From: Ornithinibacillus sp047228935
GTDB lineage: Bacteria; Bacillota; Bacilli; Bacillales; Amphibacillaceae
Length of the DNA: 64,000 nt
Assembly (NCBI RefSeq): GCF_047228935.1
Contig: NZ_JBFEGG010000003.1
Coordinates: 310,001-374,000, forward strand
Direction: 5' to 3'
The notes below the pieces were generated by a model that did not search any database, was not told where the DNA came from, and was given only the letters and a program-made list of their open reading frames with translations. This document shows positions 24,077-32,554 of this stretch, one piece after another. The translations under genes and the position numbers were made by a program. Every line of letters starts with the position of its first letter. The first letter of the stretch is position 1.

Positions 24077-24919
24077 ATGAAAGTCGCTGTAATGACAGAC
24101 AGCACCGCATATATCCCAAAGGATATGCGTAATGCTTACGGAATACATATGGTTCCGTTAAGTGTTATTTTTGGGGATGAGATTTATCAAGAAGAAGTTG
24201 ATATTTCGACTGAAGAATTTTATCTAAAAATTAAAGATGTAAAGGAACTTCCAACTACTTCTCAGCCAGCGATCGGATTAATTACAGAAAAATTAGAAGA
24301 ACTGAGTAAAGAGTATGATGCAGTAGTTTCGGTTCATTTATCTAGCGGAATAAGTGGTACGTATCAGGCAATGGTAAGTGCTGGAGATATGGTTGAAGGA
24401 ATCAAAGTGTATGCGTTTGATTCTGAAATTAGCTGTATGGCACAAGGGTTTTACGCACTTGAAGCAGCAGAGATGGCAAAAGAAAATAGATCTCCCGAAG
24501 AAATTCTTGATCGTTTAAATGAAATGAAGGAAACAATGCACGGATACTTTATGGTAGATGACCTAACTAACTTACATCGCGGTGGTAGATTAAATGGAGC
24601 TCAAGCATTAGTTGGTAGCTTACTTCAAGTAAAGCCAGTATTACATTTTGTTGATAAAGTTATCGTTCCTTTTGAAAAAATACGAACTCGTAAAAAAGCA
24701 TTGAATCGAATTCTAGGTATGTTGGAAGACGATGCCAAAGAAGATAAAGTTGCAAAGGTTGTATTTGTTCATGCAAATGATGAGCAAGCTGCCTTGGAAT
24801 TAAAAGAAGGATTTAATGAAAAATATCCTAATACAGAAGCATTAATTAGCTACTTCGGCCCAGTAATTGGCACTCATGTAGGTGAAGGTGCAATCGGAGT
24901 ATGCTGGTATTATAAATAA
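24077..24919 (+). CDS. DegV-family fatty-acid-binding protein
   Basis: A 280-residue DegV protein; such proteins bind fatty acids and act with fatty-acid kinase FakA in phospholipid synthesis. Visible motifs are MTDSTAYIPKDM at the N-terminus, the lipid-contact stretch PTTSQPAIG, VVSVHLSSGISGTYQ and the C-terminal GPVIGTHVGEGAIG. Its place after degSU and before comFA is the standard Bacillus order. AGGAGAGGAAGGGAAGAG precedes the ATG. Confidence 0.93.
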   Translation: MKVAVMTDSTAYIPKDMRNAYGIHMVPLSVIFGDEIYQEEVDISTEEFYLKIKDVKELPTTSQPAIGLITEKLEELSKEYDAVVSVHLSSGISGTYQAMVSAGDMVEGIKVYAFDSEISCMAQGFYALEAAEMAKENRSPEEILDRLNEMKETMHGYFMVDDLTNLHRGGRLNGAQALVGSLLQVKPVLHFVDKVIVPFEKIRTRKKALNRILGMLEDDAKEDKVAKVVFVHANDEQAALELKEGFNEKYPNTEALISYFGPVIGTHVGEGAIGVCWYYK

Positions 24920-24943
24920 GCAATCATTTTTAATTTTATTGAT

Positions 24944-24965
24944 GACTGCCAGGGAACTGGCAGTC
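24944..24965 (+). terminator. hairpin between degV and comFA
   Basis: GACTGCCA / TGGCAGTC with a 6-nt loop, then CATACTTTT. The T-run is modest; comFA starts only 30 bases later, so termination may be partial. Confidence 0.6.
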
Positions 24966-24994
24966 CATACTTTTAATTGAAAGTGAGAGTGACT

Positions 24995-26377
24995 ATGACT
25001 AATAAAATATCCTCAGAAATGTTGAGCCACGAAGATTTTTACCGCTATGCAGGAAAATTATTCCTCCAGAATGAGCTTCCTAATGAATATTCCTTATTAA
25101 CCTTCACCGAAATCTCCTCAATAAGAAAAAAATTTCTAAATTATGTATGCATGCGTTGTGGAAACCAAAACCGAGATTTATTTGGAAGGATTCCTTGTGC
25201 AAAGTGTAAGCAATCCCATTTATACTGTAGAAGTTGTATCCAAATGGGACGTGTGATGGAATGTGAACCATTATATTATTATTCTGGTGCAGAACCTGAT
25301 TGGCCTAGCTATCCACTGTCCTTAACCTGGGAAGGTGAACTTACTTCTGCCCAGCAACATGCATCTGAAAGATTAGTACAAGCTATTAAAGAAGAGTTGC
25401 CTGAGTATTTGATTTGGGCTGTATGTGGAGCTGGAAAGACAGAGATGCTTTTTCAAGGAATAGAAGAAGGTCTTAAGGAGGGAAAAAGGATTTGCATTGC
25501 GACACCAAGAGCAGATGTCGTAAGAGAATTAAAGCCACGAATTAAATCAGCATTTAAAGACATTCCCATTCAAGCATTATATGGAGGAAGCGGAGATAAG
25601 GAAGGCACTACACAAATTATTATCGCCACCACCCATCAATTACTACGCTTCTATAAGACATTTGATATTATAATAATTGATGAGGTCGATGCTTTTCCTT
25701 ACCATAATGAACCTACTCTTTCTTATGCTGTTAATCAATCGAAAAAGGAGAAAAGCACCACGATTTACTTAACTGCTACCCCACGAAAAGAGCACAGACT
25801 TCAAATTGCCCTAAAACAATTACCACATACTTTTGTTCCTGTACGTTATCACGGTAATCCACTGCCTGTTCCTCAATTACAAATAAGTTTTTCACTTAAA
25901 AAAAGCTTAAAACAAAAGAAATTGCCAAATTCCTTAAAAGATTGGGTGAAAAATAGAAAAAATCCAAAACGGCAAGTACTACTGTTTGTCCCTACTATCC
26001 AATTAGCAGAAGACTTAGTAGATATGGTTAAAGGGAACAATCCATTCTCCTTCCGTTATATTGAATCAGTTCATTCTGAGGATGTCGATAGATTCGAAAA
26101 GATAAATCGATTTAGAAATCGAGAAATTGATTTATTGGTGACTACTACTATTCTAGAACGGGGGGTTACCTTTCCATCTGTTGATGTGGTCGTTATAGAT
26201 GCTGGTCATTCTGTGTTTGATGAAGCTGCACTCGTACAAATAGCAGGTCGTGCAGGAAGAAGTGCGGATGACCCGACTGGAGAAGTTATTTTCCTGCACG
26301 AAGGAAAAACCGATGCAATGGTAAATGCAGTCCGCTCTATAAAACAGATGAATAAAAGGGGAGGATTCATATCATGA
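24995..26377 (+). CDS. comFA: ComFA, DNA-import ATPase/helicase for competence
   Basis: A DEAD-box-like ATPase that powers uptake of transforming DNA. It is 460 residues, near the B. subtilis size. An N-terminal four-cysteine zinc finger (CMRCGNQ, CAKC, CRSC) is followed by Walker A CGAGKTE, Walker B IIIDEVDAFPYH, TATPRKE and helicase motif VI QIAGRAGRS. ATG 24995 has AAGTGAGAGTG ahead; an earlier in-frame TTG at 24977 is less likely. The last four bases overlap comFC (ATGA), so the comFB gene found between them in B. subtilis is missing. Confidence 0.94.
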   Translation: MTNKISSEMLSHEDFYRYAGKLFLQNELPNEYSLLTFTEISSIRKKFLNYVCMRCGNQNRDLFGRIPCAKCKQSHLYCRSCIQMGRVMECEPLYYYSGAEPDWPSYPLSLTWEGELTSAQQHASERLVQAIKEELPEYLIWAVCGAGKTEMLFQGIEEGLKEGKRICIATPRADVVRELKPRIKSAFKDIPIQALYGGSGDKEGTTQIIIATTHQLLRFYKTFDIIIIDEVDAFPYHNEPTLSYAVNQSKKEKSTTIYLTATPRKEHRLQIALKQLPHTFVPVRYHGNPLPVPQLQISFSLKKSLKQKKLPNSLKDWVKNRKNPKRQVLLFVPTIQLAEDLVDMVKGNNPFSFRYIESVHSEDVDRFEKINRFRNREIDLLVTTTILERGVTFPSVDVVVIDAGHSVFDEAALVQIAGRAGRSADDPTGEVIFLHEGKTDAMVNAVRSIKQMNKRGGFIS

Positions 26378-27054
26378 AATGCCTATGGTGCAATGAAGAA
26401 ATTTTATTTGAAGTCAATTGGACGAATCTTTTCTATCCAAATAAAGTAGAACTGCTTTGTGATAAATGTCGAGATAATTTAGTGGAACTTTCTGGCGAAC
26501 GTTGTAGAAAGTGTAGTCGAGTGACAGATGAAACCATATGTAGTGATTGTAAATGGTGGGAAAAATACCATAACGGAGCCGATTTACTTGAGTTTAATTA
26601 TTCCATCTATCATTACTCACCGTTCATGCAAGACTTTATAGCAAAATGGAAATATCGCGGAGATTATGAACTTGGAAATATCTTTAAGAAAAAAGTAAGC
26701 GAGCATTTTCATCATGTCTTTGGACAACTCAAGGATGCAGTTTTAGTTCCAATCCCACTCAGCCCAGAAAGGCTTCAGGAAAGATGCTTTAATCAAGCTG
26801 AGATGCTAGCTACGTTTATACCTCTTCCACAAGCTCACATTTTATCCCGTATCCACGGGGAAAAACAATCCAAAAAATCCCGCAAGGAAAGAATTTCTTC
26901 TGAAAATCCGTTTATATTACATGAAAAACTAAACAATTCAGTCATTCTTGTCGATGATATATATACAACAGGTACTACATTACGTCATGCCGCCAAGTTA
27001 TTAAAAGATGCTGGTTGCTCAAGTGTTTACACATATACATTAATTCGAGGCTAA
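26374..27054 (+). CDS. comFC: ComFC, phosphoribosyltransferase-like competence protein
   Basis: A 226-residue protein of the ComF/GntX family, needed for natural transformation. It has an N-terminal zinc ribbon (CLWC near residue 3, CDKC, CRKC, CSDC), then the phosphoribosyltransferase fold with VPIPLSPERLQERCFNQAEMLA and the PRPP loop VILVDDIYTTGTTL near residue 190. ATGA overlap with comFA and a GGGGAGG site show translational coupling. Confidence 0.95.
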   Translation: MKCLWCNEEILFEVNWTNLFYPNKVELLCDKCRDNLVELSGERCRKCSRVTDETICSDCKWWEKYHNGADLLEFNYSIYHYSPFMQDFIAKWKYRGDYELGNIFKKKVSEHFHHVFGQLKDAVLVPIPLSPERLQERCFNQAEMLATFIPLPQAHILSRIHGEKQSKKSRKERISSENPFILHEKLNNSVILVDDIYTTGTTLRHAAKLLKDAGCSSVYTYTLIRG

Positions 27055-27096
27055 GTTATTATTATGTTAAGATCAGTATGAGGAGAAATGATAAAA

Positions 27097-27519
27097 ATGG
27101 TTGAGTTATCCAATTGTAGTCGATGCGGAAAAGTATTTGTAAAAAGTCTTCGGGATGTCTGTCCAGATTGCTATAAAGAAGAGGAAGCCGCATTTAAAAA
27201 AGTATATGAATTTTTAAAGCAGCAAAAAAATAGAGAAGCTACATTAATAGAAGTAGTGGAAGCAACAGGAGTAGAAGAAACATTAATAACGAAATTTATT
27301 AAAGAAAACAGGTTGCGAACTTCGATGTTTCCAAAGCTTGGTTATCCATGTGAACGTTGTGGCTCCATGATTTCCACTGGTAAGTTATGTACCAATTGTT
27401 CATCTGAACTTAAGAGTGAGTTAAACCACATTAATCAAATTCATAAAGTAGCTGAGCGGAATAAAGATACGAAACCAAAAGAAAATATCTATTACACATT
27501 GGATAAACATCGCAGATAA
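27097..27519 (+). CDS. yvyF: YvyF-like flagellar operon protein (TIGR03826 type)
   Basis: A 140-residue protein encoded next to flgM in Bacilli. It has two zinc-ribbon-like pairs (CSRCGKVF.../CPDC near the start and CERCGS.../CTNC near the end) flanking a small winged-helix-like segment (REATLIEVVEATGVEETLITKFIKENRL). It resembles MerR-like adaptor proteins; its exact role in flagellar control is unsettled. ATG 27097 is favoured as GAGGAG is 10 bases ahead; ATG 27088 would be too close. Confidence 0.88.
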   Translation: MVELSNCSRCGKVFVKSLRDVCPDCYKEEEAAFKKVYEFLKQQKNREATLIEVVEATGVEETLITKFIKENRLRTSMFPKLGYPCERCGSMISTGKLCTNCSSELKSELNHINQIHKVAERNKDTKPKENIYYTLDKHRR

Positions 27520-27522
27520 TAC

Positions 27523-27549
27523 TTCAAACATTTAGAATGATGCCGATAA
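27523..27549 (+). promoter_or_regulatory. sigma-D-like promoter for the flgM operon
   Basis: GCCGATAA at 27542-27549 is a near-perfect sigma-D -10 element. The -35 at the consensus 15-base distance is a poor TTCA, with CAAA at a 13-base distance as the alternative. B. subtilis flgM has a sigma-D promoter at the same place. Confidence 0.65.
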
Positions 27550-27595
27550 TAAAACTAAGACTCTAATAGATCGGAATAATAATGAGGTGATCTTT

Positions 27596-27859
27596 ATGAA
27601 AATTAACGGACCAAATCAAACGAATTTTAATCCATATAAGAACCAGATTCAAAAACAAATGGATTTGAAAAAAGCTGTAAAGCAACAAGATCAATTACAG
27701 ATCTCATCTCAAGCAATGCAATTACAGGAAAATACGAAAGTGAATGCACAGCGGGATGCATATGTCCAAGAAATTAAAAACCGTGTTGAATCAGGAGAAT
27801 ACGAAATCAATCATGACATTGTAGCAAAAAAAATGATTAATTTCTGGTCGAACCAATAA
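27596..27859 (+). CDS. flgM: FlgM anti-sigma-D factor
   Basis: An 87-residue protein that holds SigD inactive until the hook-basal body is complete. It has the disordered, Gln/Lys-rich N-terminal half and the helical C-terminal sigma-binding part (RDAYVQEIKNRVESGEYEINHDIVAKKMI) typical of FlgM. ATG 27596 follows GAGGTG; an in-frame GTG at 27587 lies in that site. A sigma-D-like promoter just upstream suggests feedback. Confidence 0.92.
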   Translation: MKINGPNQTNFNPYKNQIQKQMDLKKAVKQQDQLQISSQAMQLQENTKVNAQRDAYVQEIKNRVESGEYEINHDIVAKKMINFWSNQ

Positions 27860-27875
27860 GAGGGGGACTCATCTA

Positions 27876-28367
27876 GTGTCCGTACAATCAATTCTTGAAA
27901 AACTGAACAAGCTAATCAGTATACATGAAAAGCTGTTAGAGCTTTCTAAGGAAAAAACGAATATCGTTAAAGAAGGAAATGCTGAAAAATTACAAGCTAA
28001 ATTAATCCAAGAACGTAAAATGGTTCTTCAATTAGCCCAAGTAGAAGAAAGTCGCCAGAAAGAAGTGGATGAATGGTTCTCAGTTCGTGGCTTATCAAAC
28101 GAAGAGGCAACTGTAACAAATTTAATTAATAATATAGAAAATGATGAAGAGAAAAGACTACTAGCAGAAAAAGCGGTTTATTTAACAGAGGTTGTCGTGA
28201 ATTTGAAACAACAGGAACAACTTAATATGGCCTTGATTCAACAGTCCATGCAATTTGTTCAGCTTTCTATCGATTTACTTAGTCCTTCTTTGAAAAATAT
28301 AAACTATAGTAAGGACAAAGAAGGAGAGTCACAAATTAATCGTTCGGTCTTTGATTCAAAAGCATAA
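27876..28367 (+). CDS. flgN: FlgN-type flagellar chaperone
   Basis: A 163-residue helical coiled-coil chaperone for the hook-filament junction proteins FlgK and FlgL, encoded directly downstream. The sequence is heptad-rich and has the FlgN pattern of an N-terminal LNKLISIHEKLLELSKEKTNIV segment. GTG start with AGAGGGGGACT ahead. Confidence 0.88.
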   Translation: MSVQSILEKLNKLISIHEKLLELSKEKTNIVKEGNAEKLQAKLIQERKMVLQLAQVEESRQKEVDEWFSVRGLSNEEATVTNLINNIENDEEKRLLAEKAVYLTEVVVNLKQQEQLNMALIQQSMQFVQLSIDLLSPSLKNINYSKDKEGESQINRSVFDSKA

Positions 28368-28394
28368 AGAAATGAGTAGAGAAGGAGAAATCAC

Positions 28395-29894
28395 ATGAGT
28401 ACATTCCACGGATTGGAAATGGCGAAACGAGCGCTATATACACAACAATCAGCTTTATATACAACTGGTCATAATATTTCAAATGCGAATACAGAAGGTT
28501 ATTCCAGACAACGAGTTAATTTTGAAACGTTACCAGCATATCCGAGTGGTTCCCGCAATCGACCACAAATACCTGGCCAACTTGGTCAAGGTGTCCAAGC
28601 TGGATCTGTGGAACGTATTCGTAATAGTTTTCTAGATTTACAGTATCGTGCAGAGAATAGCAAAGTAGGCTACTGGGAGACGATGTCTAATTCACTTTAT
28701 CGTATGGAAAGTCTACTAAATGAACCTTCTGAAAGTGGTTTAGCCAATACAATGGATAAATTTTGGCAATCACTCCAAGATCTAGCTGGTAATCCAGAAA
28801 ATACTGGTGCGAGAAAAGTTGTTATACAGCGTGGTCTTGCAGTATCAGATACGTTTAACTATTTACAACAGAACTTAACAAAAATGAAGTCTGATGTAAG
28901 TAACGAAATCGATGTTACGATTAGTGGAGCTAACTCACTGCTAAAACAAATTAATAGTATTAATGAGCAAATTAAAGAATTGGAGCCACATGGTTATTTA
29001 ACCAATGATCTATATGACCAACGTGATCGTTTAGTCGATCAATTATCAAGTGTTGTTAATATTAAAGTTACCCGTGTTCCAAGTGCAGATAGTGCACCTG
29101 ATATTGCTGCTGGATTAGCTAAAATAGAATTATTACAGGATAACGGACAGCCATTCGAGAATCCTATCTATCTAATAAATCCAGAGAATCCAGACGAAGA
29201 ACTAGGTCAGTTTGAAGTAACAGAAGATAAAGAAGTATTTTTTGGTAATACAGAAATTACAGAATTACCTTCAGGCTCTTTAAAAGCTCTTATCGATGTA
29301 CATGGTAAAAGCACTCCAGATGAAGATACTGTTTCATTTGAGTTAATGCTACAAAACTTGGATAAATTAGCTAAAACCTTCGTTAATGCATTTAATGCTC
29401 AGCATCGAGAAGGTACTGGCATGAATGAAGCAGTAGCAGGGGACTTTTTCCAATATAATGAAACTACAGGTGTGATGACAGTAGTTGAAGATATCGTTAA
29501 TGACCCGAATTTAATTGCGGCTAGTTTAACTAATAAAAACGGTAATGGTGATAACGCATTAGAATTAGGTAAAGTATTCGACCATGTTTTCAACGAAGCA
29601 GTTGGACAAGAACCTGCTATTGGTAATGGAAATTCAATTAAAAGCTATTATGAAGGTCTAATAGGTACGTTAGGTGTCGCGGCACAGGAATCAAATCGCA
29701 TGACAAATAATACGACTGTTCTTCGTTCCCAAGTGGAAGAACAACGGATGTCGATAAGCTCCGTATCATTAGATGAAGAAATGACGAATATGATTAAATT
29801 TCAACAAGCATACAATGCTGCAGCGAGAAATATGACAGCTATTGATGAAATGCTTGACCGAATCATTAATAATCTAGGAATTGTAGGAAGGTAG
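28395..29894 (+). CDS. flgK: flagellar hook-associated protein 1
   Basis: HAP1 joins hook and filament. The 499-residue protein starts with STFHGLEMAKRALYTQQSALYTTGHNISNANTEGYSRQRV, the conserved rod/hook N-terminal motif, and ends with the matching helix LDEEMTNMIKFQQAYNAAARNMTAIDEMLDRIINNLG. AGAAGGAGAAATC precedes the ATG. It lies in the flgN-flgK-flgL run. Confidence 0.97.
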   Translation: MSTFHGLEMAKRALYTQQSALYTTGHNISNANTEGYSRQRVNFETLPAYPSGSRNRPQIPGQLGQGVQAGSVERIRNSFLDLQYRAENSKVGYWETMSNSLYRMESLLNEPSESGLANTMDKFWQSLQDLAGNPENTGARKVVIQRGLAVSDTFNYLQQNLTKMKSDVSNEIDVTISGANSLLKQINSINEQIKELEPHGYLTNDLYDQRDRLVDQLSSVVNIKVTRVPSADSAPDIAAGLAKIELLQDNGQPFENPIYLINPENPDEELGQFEVTEDKEVFFGNTEITELPSGSLKALIDVHGKSTPDEDTVSFELMLQNLDKLAKTFVNAFNAQHREGTGMNEAVAGDFFQYNETTGVMTVVEDIVNDPNLIAASLTNKNGNGDNALELGKVFDHVFNEAVGQEPAIGNGNSIKSYYEGLIGTLGVAAQESNRMTNNTTVLRSQVEEQRMSISSVSLDEEMTNMIKFQQAYNAAARNMTAIDEMLDRIINNLGIVGR

Positions 29895-29902
29895 GGGTAT
29901 AA

Positions 29903-30787
29903 ATGCGCGTAACGCAATCCATGTTATCTAATAATATGCTACGGAATCTATCGAAGAGTTATGCAAATATGGGTAAGTATATGGACCAGTTGAATACGGG
30001 TAAAAAGATTAACCGCCCTTCTGATGACCCTGTTGTAGCTGTAAAAGGAATGGATTATCGTAGTCAACTACTTCAAGTAGAACAATACCAACGAAATACT
30101 AACGAAGTGCACAATTGGATGGACAATTCAGATGATGCGCTTGATCAAGCAACAAAAGCATTACAACGTATGCGTGAATTGGCTGTTCAAGCAAGTAATG
30201 ACACATATGATGACGCGGAAAGAAAGCACATTAAAGCAGAGGTTGAACAGTTAAAAGAACATTTAATAGATATTGCTAATACGAATGTAAATGGTAAATA
30301 TATTTTTAATGGTTCCGATACAGATAAAATGCCAATTGAAGACCCAACTAATATTACCTTAGATGAAAATCCGGTGAATATTGAAGTATCCAGTGGTATT
30401 ATGATTCAGGCGAATGTAAATGCCAATGAAATATTTGGTAATGAAGCTTTTGAAAAAATAGATAAATTGATTCTAGCTCTCGGTGGCGGTGAAAACGGAG
30501 AAATAAATGAAGCGGACATCGAAGCGAGTATTGAAGATATTGATAGCAATATTGATAATATCCTAAACGCTCGTGCTGATCTAGGTGCTAGAATGAACCG
30601 TTTAGATTTAATTGAAAATCGTCTTAGCTCACAAAAGATTTCGGCCACTCAGATGATGTCTAAGAATGAAGATGTTGATTATGAAGAAGCTATTACAAAA
30701 TTAATAACGCAAGAAAGTATTCATCGTGCAGCACTTTCTACTGGTTCAAGAATTATTCAACCATCGTTAATAGATTTTCTACGGTAA
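29903..30787 (+). CDS. flgL: flagellar hook-associated protein 3
   Basis: HAP3, the second junction protein, 294 residues. The flagellin-like N-terminus RVTQSMLSNNMLRNLSKSYANMGKYMDQLNTGKKINRPSDDP and the C-terminal helix with RLDLIENRLSSQKISATQMMSKNEDVDYEEAITKL are diagnostic. It is eight bases after flgK. Confidence 0.97.
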   Translation: MRVTQSMLSNNMLRNLSKSYANMGKYMDQLNTGKKINRPSDDPVVAVKGMDYRSQLLQVEQYQRNTNEVHNWMDNSDDALDQATKALQRMRELAVQASNDTYDDAERKHIKAEVEQLKEHLIDIANTNVNGKYIFNGSDTDKMPIEDPTNITLDENPVNIEVSSGIMIQANVNANEIFGNEAFEKIDKLILALGGGENGEINEADIEASIEDIDSNIDNILNARADLGARMNRLDLIENRLSSQKISATQMMSKNEDVDYEEAITKLITQESIHRAALSTGSRIIQPSLIDFLR

Positions 30788-30790
30788 ACT

Positions 30791-30831
30791 TAACCCTAAC
30801 CCGAAATAAGGGTATAGGGTTTTCTTTTATA
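30791..30831 (+). terminator. terminator after flgL
   Basis: AACCCTA-CCC / GGG-TAGGGTT stem followed by TTTTCTTTTAT. It divides the flagellar cluster, so the DUF6470-fliW-csrA group may have its own promoter or rely on readthrough. Confidence 0.8.
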
Positions 30832-30860
30832 TAGTTTTTTTGAAGAAATGAGGGATTAGA

Positions 30861-31433
30861 ATGGAAATGCCGCAGATTCGCATGCAATCACAATTGGCAA
30901 GAATTAGTATGACTTCCAATCCTGCTAGACTAGAAATTCGTCAACCTAAAGCAGATATATCTATAGAACAGCCTCATGCAATGATTTCCATGAAAACGAC
31001 TCCCGCAAAGTTAACGATAGACCAAACACAGGCATGGGAAGATATGAACCTTAAATCTGCTTCTCGGTCGATAAAAGAATTTGCTCAAGAAGGAATGCAA
31101 AGTGCAAGTGAAGGGACAGCTAGAAGGGCTTCCCAAGGTACTGAACTTATGAAAATTGAAAATAAAGGAAACCCTATAAAAACTCAAGCATATCAAAATG
31201 GATATAAGTCAGAACGTTCCTTAGCTATAGGTTTTATTCCTTCAGTATTTGCTGTCAAAATAAATTATCAGCCATCCGAATTAGAGATCGATGTGAAAGT
31301 AAATAAACCAATCATCGATTCCCGTATTAATAAGCCGGAAATTAACTATATTCCAGGCAAAGTTGATATTTTTATGGCTCAGTATGAAGATTTAGATATT
31401 GATTTCGTAAATCTTTTTCCGGATGATAAATAA
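30861..31433 (+). CDS. yviE: DUF6470 (YviE-like) protein of the flagellar cluster
   Basis: A 190-residue soluble protein of unknown function that sits between flgL and fliW in Bacilli. The N-terminus has short repeats of the type MTSNPARLEIRQPKADISIEQPHAMISMKTTPAKLTIDQ, each about 15-18 residues with an Ile-x-Ile beta pattern. The central part is Gln/Ser/Ala-rich helical (KSASRSIKEFAQEG). GAAATGAGGGATTAGA precedes the ATG. Confidence 0.85.
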   Translation: MEMPQIRMQSQLARISMTSNPARLEIRQPKADISIEQPHAMISMKTTPAKLTIDQTQAWEDMNLKSASRSIKEFAQEGMQSASEGTARRASQGTELMKIENKGNPIKTQAYQNGYKSERSLAIGFIPSVFAVKINYQPSELEIDVKVNKPIIDSRINKPEINYIPGKVDIFMAQYEDLDIDFVNLFPDDK

Positions 31434-31451
31434 TGTATGAAGGAGATCAAA

Positions 31452-31895
31452 ATGAACATACAAACAAAGTATCTTGATAATGTTGAAATAAAAAATACAC
31501 AAATTATAAATTTCCCCTCGGGTATTCCTGGATTTATCGATGAGAAGGAATTTGTATTATTAAATATTCCTGGAAATCCTGTATTTCAATTTTTACAGTC
31601 GGTTAATACACCTGAATTAGCTTTTGTTGTTGCTAGTCCGTATCATTTTTATAATGACTACACCTTTGAATTAGATAATGCAACGATTGAATCTTTAGAG
31701 GTTAATAGTGAAGCGGATGTAACGGTTGTGTCTATTGTTACACTAAAGGATCCATTTGAATCTAGTACGATTAATTTGAAGGCTCCCATAATTGTCAATC
31801 AAAAGAAAATGCTTGGAAAACAGTACATATTAAACTCTGACGATTACGAGAGCAAAGCGTTGATTAAACCAACTACAGCTGGAAAAGGGGTGTAG
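31452..31895 (+). CDS. fliW: flagellar assembly factor FliW
   Basis: FliW binds flagellin and CsrA, freeing CsrA to repress hag mRNA when flagellin is low. It is 147 residues from ATG 31452, which follows GAAGGAGATC. IINFPSGIPGFIDEKEFVLL and the GLPGF-like loop near residue 25 are family marks. It overlaps the csrA leader and is coupled to it. The expected partner hag is not nearby. Confidence 0.95.
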   Translation: MNIQTKYLDNVEIKNTQIINFPSGIPGFIDEKEFVLLNIPGNPVFQFLQSVNTPELAFVVASPYHFYNDYTFELDNATIESLEVNSEADVTVVSIVTLKDPFESSTINLKAPIIVNQKKMLGKQYILNSDDYESKALIKPTTAGKGV

Positions 31896-31897
31896 TG

Positions 31898-32125
31898 ATG
31901 CTAGTTCTAACTCGTAAGCTTAATGATGTAATTCAGATCGGTGATGATATTGAAATTAAAGTATTAGCGATAGAAGGAGACCAGATAAAACTAGGAATCA
32001 CTGCACCGAAATCTGTTGAGATATATCGGAAGGAAATATACGTAGATATTCAAAATCAAAACAATGAAGCAGCTAATATATCGATTGATTTATTAAACTT
32101 ACTAAATCAGAAAAATGACAAATAA
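31898..32125 (+). CDS. csrA: CsrA translational regulator
   Basis: A 75-residue RNA-binding dimer that blocks translation of target mRNAs, classically hag. MLVLTRKLNDVIQIGDDIEIKVLAIEGDQIKLGI is the unmistakable CsrA N-terminus. ATG 31898 lies two bases past the fliW stop with AAAAGGGGTG ahead. In B. subtilis hag follows csrA; here flaG does. Confidence 0.97.
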   Translation: MLVLTRKLNDVIQIGDDIEIKVLAIEGDQIKLGITAPKSVEIYRKEIYVDIQNQNNEAANISIDLLNLLNQKNDK

Positions 32126-32133
32126 GGTAATGC

Positions 32134-32160
32134 TTAACTTTTTATATATCGATCCGATAT
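32134..32160 (+). promoter_or_regulatory. sigma-D-like promoter for flaG-fliD-fliS-fliT
   Basis: TTAA, 15 bases, then TCCGATAT: one mismatch in each element to the sigma-D consensus TAAA-N15-GCCGATAT. It sits 32 bases before flaG. Confidence 0.75.
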
Positions 32161-32191
32161 AAAAGAAAACAATTGTAAGGAGTTCGAGACG

Positions 32192-32539
32192 ATGCGAGTA
32201 GAATCTGTATCAGTTGGAACACAACCCTTGCAAAACAGTGATTACAACAATAGACAAGCAGCAGATGACAAAGCTGTTGAGCAAGTAAACCAATTAAAAG
32301 AAGTAAAAGAACCTACAAAGAATCAAGTAGAAACAGTTGTAGACAAACTAAATGATTTTTTTGAACCAGTTACTACAAACCTTAAGTTTCAATTACATGA
32401 AGAATTAAATGAATATTACGTTACGGTAATTAACCCGAATACGAATGAAGTAATAAAGGAAATTCCATCAAAAAAAATATTGGATATGTATGCGGCAATG
32501 GCCGATTATATGGGGTTTTTAATTGACAAGAAGATTTAG
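32192..32539 (+). CDS. flaG: FlaG-family flagellar protein (YvyC)
   Basis: A 115-residue protein of the FlaG family, thought to limit filament length. The C-terminal half TNLKFQLHEELNEYYVTVINPNTNEVIKEIPSKKILDMYAAMADYMGFLIDKK carries the FlaG signature; the first 45 residues are polar and disordered. TAAGGAGTTC precedes the ATG. First gene of the fliD operon. Confidence 0.93.
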   Translation: MRVESVSVGTQPLQNSDYNNRQAADDKAVEQVNQLKEVKEPTKNQVETVVDKLNDFFEPVTTNLKFQLHEELNEYYVTVINPNTNEVIKEIPSKKILDMYAAMADYMGFLIDKKI

Positions 32540-32554
32540 AAGAGGTGATAAAGA

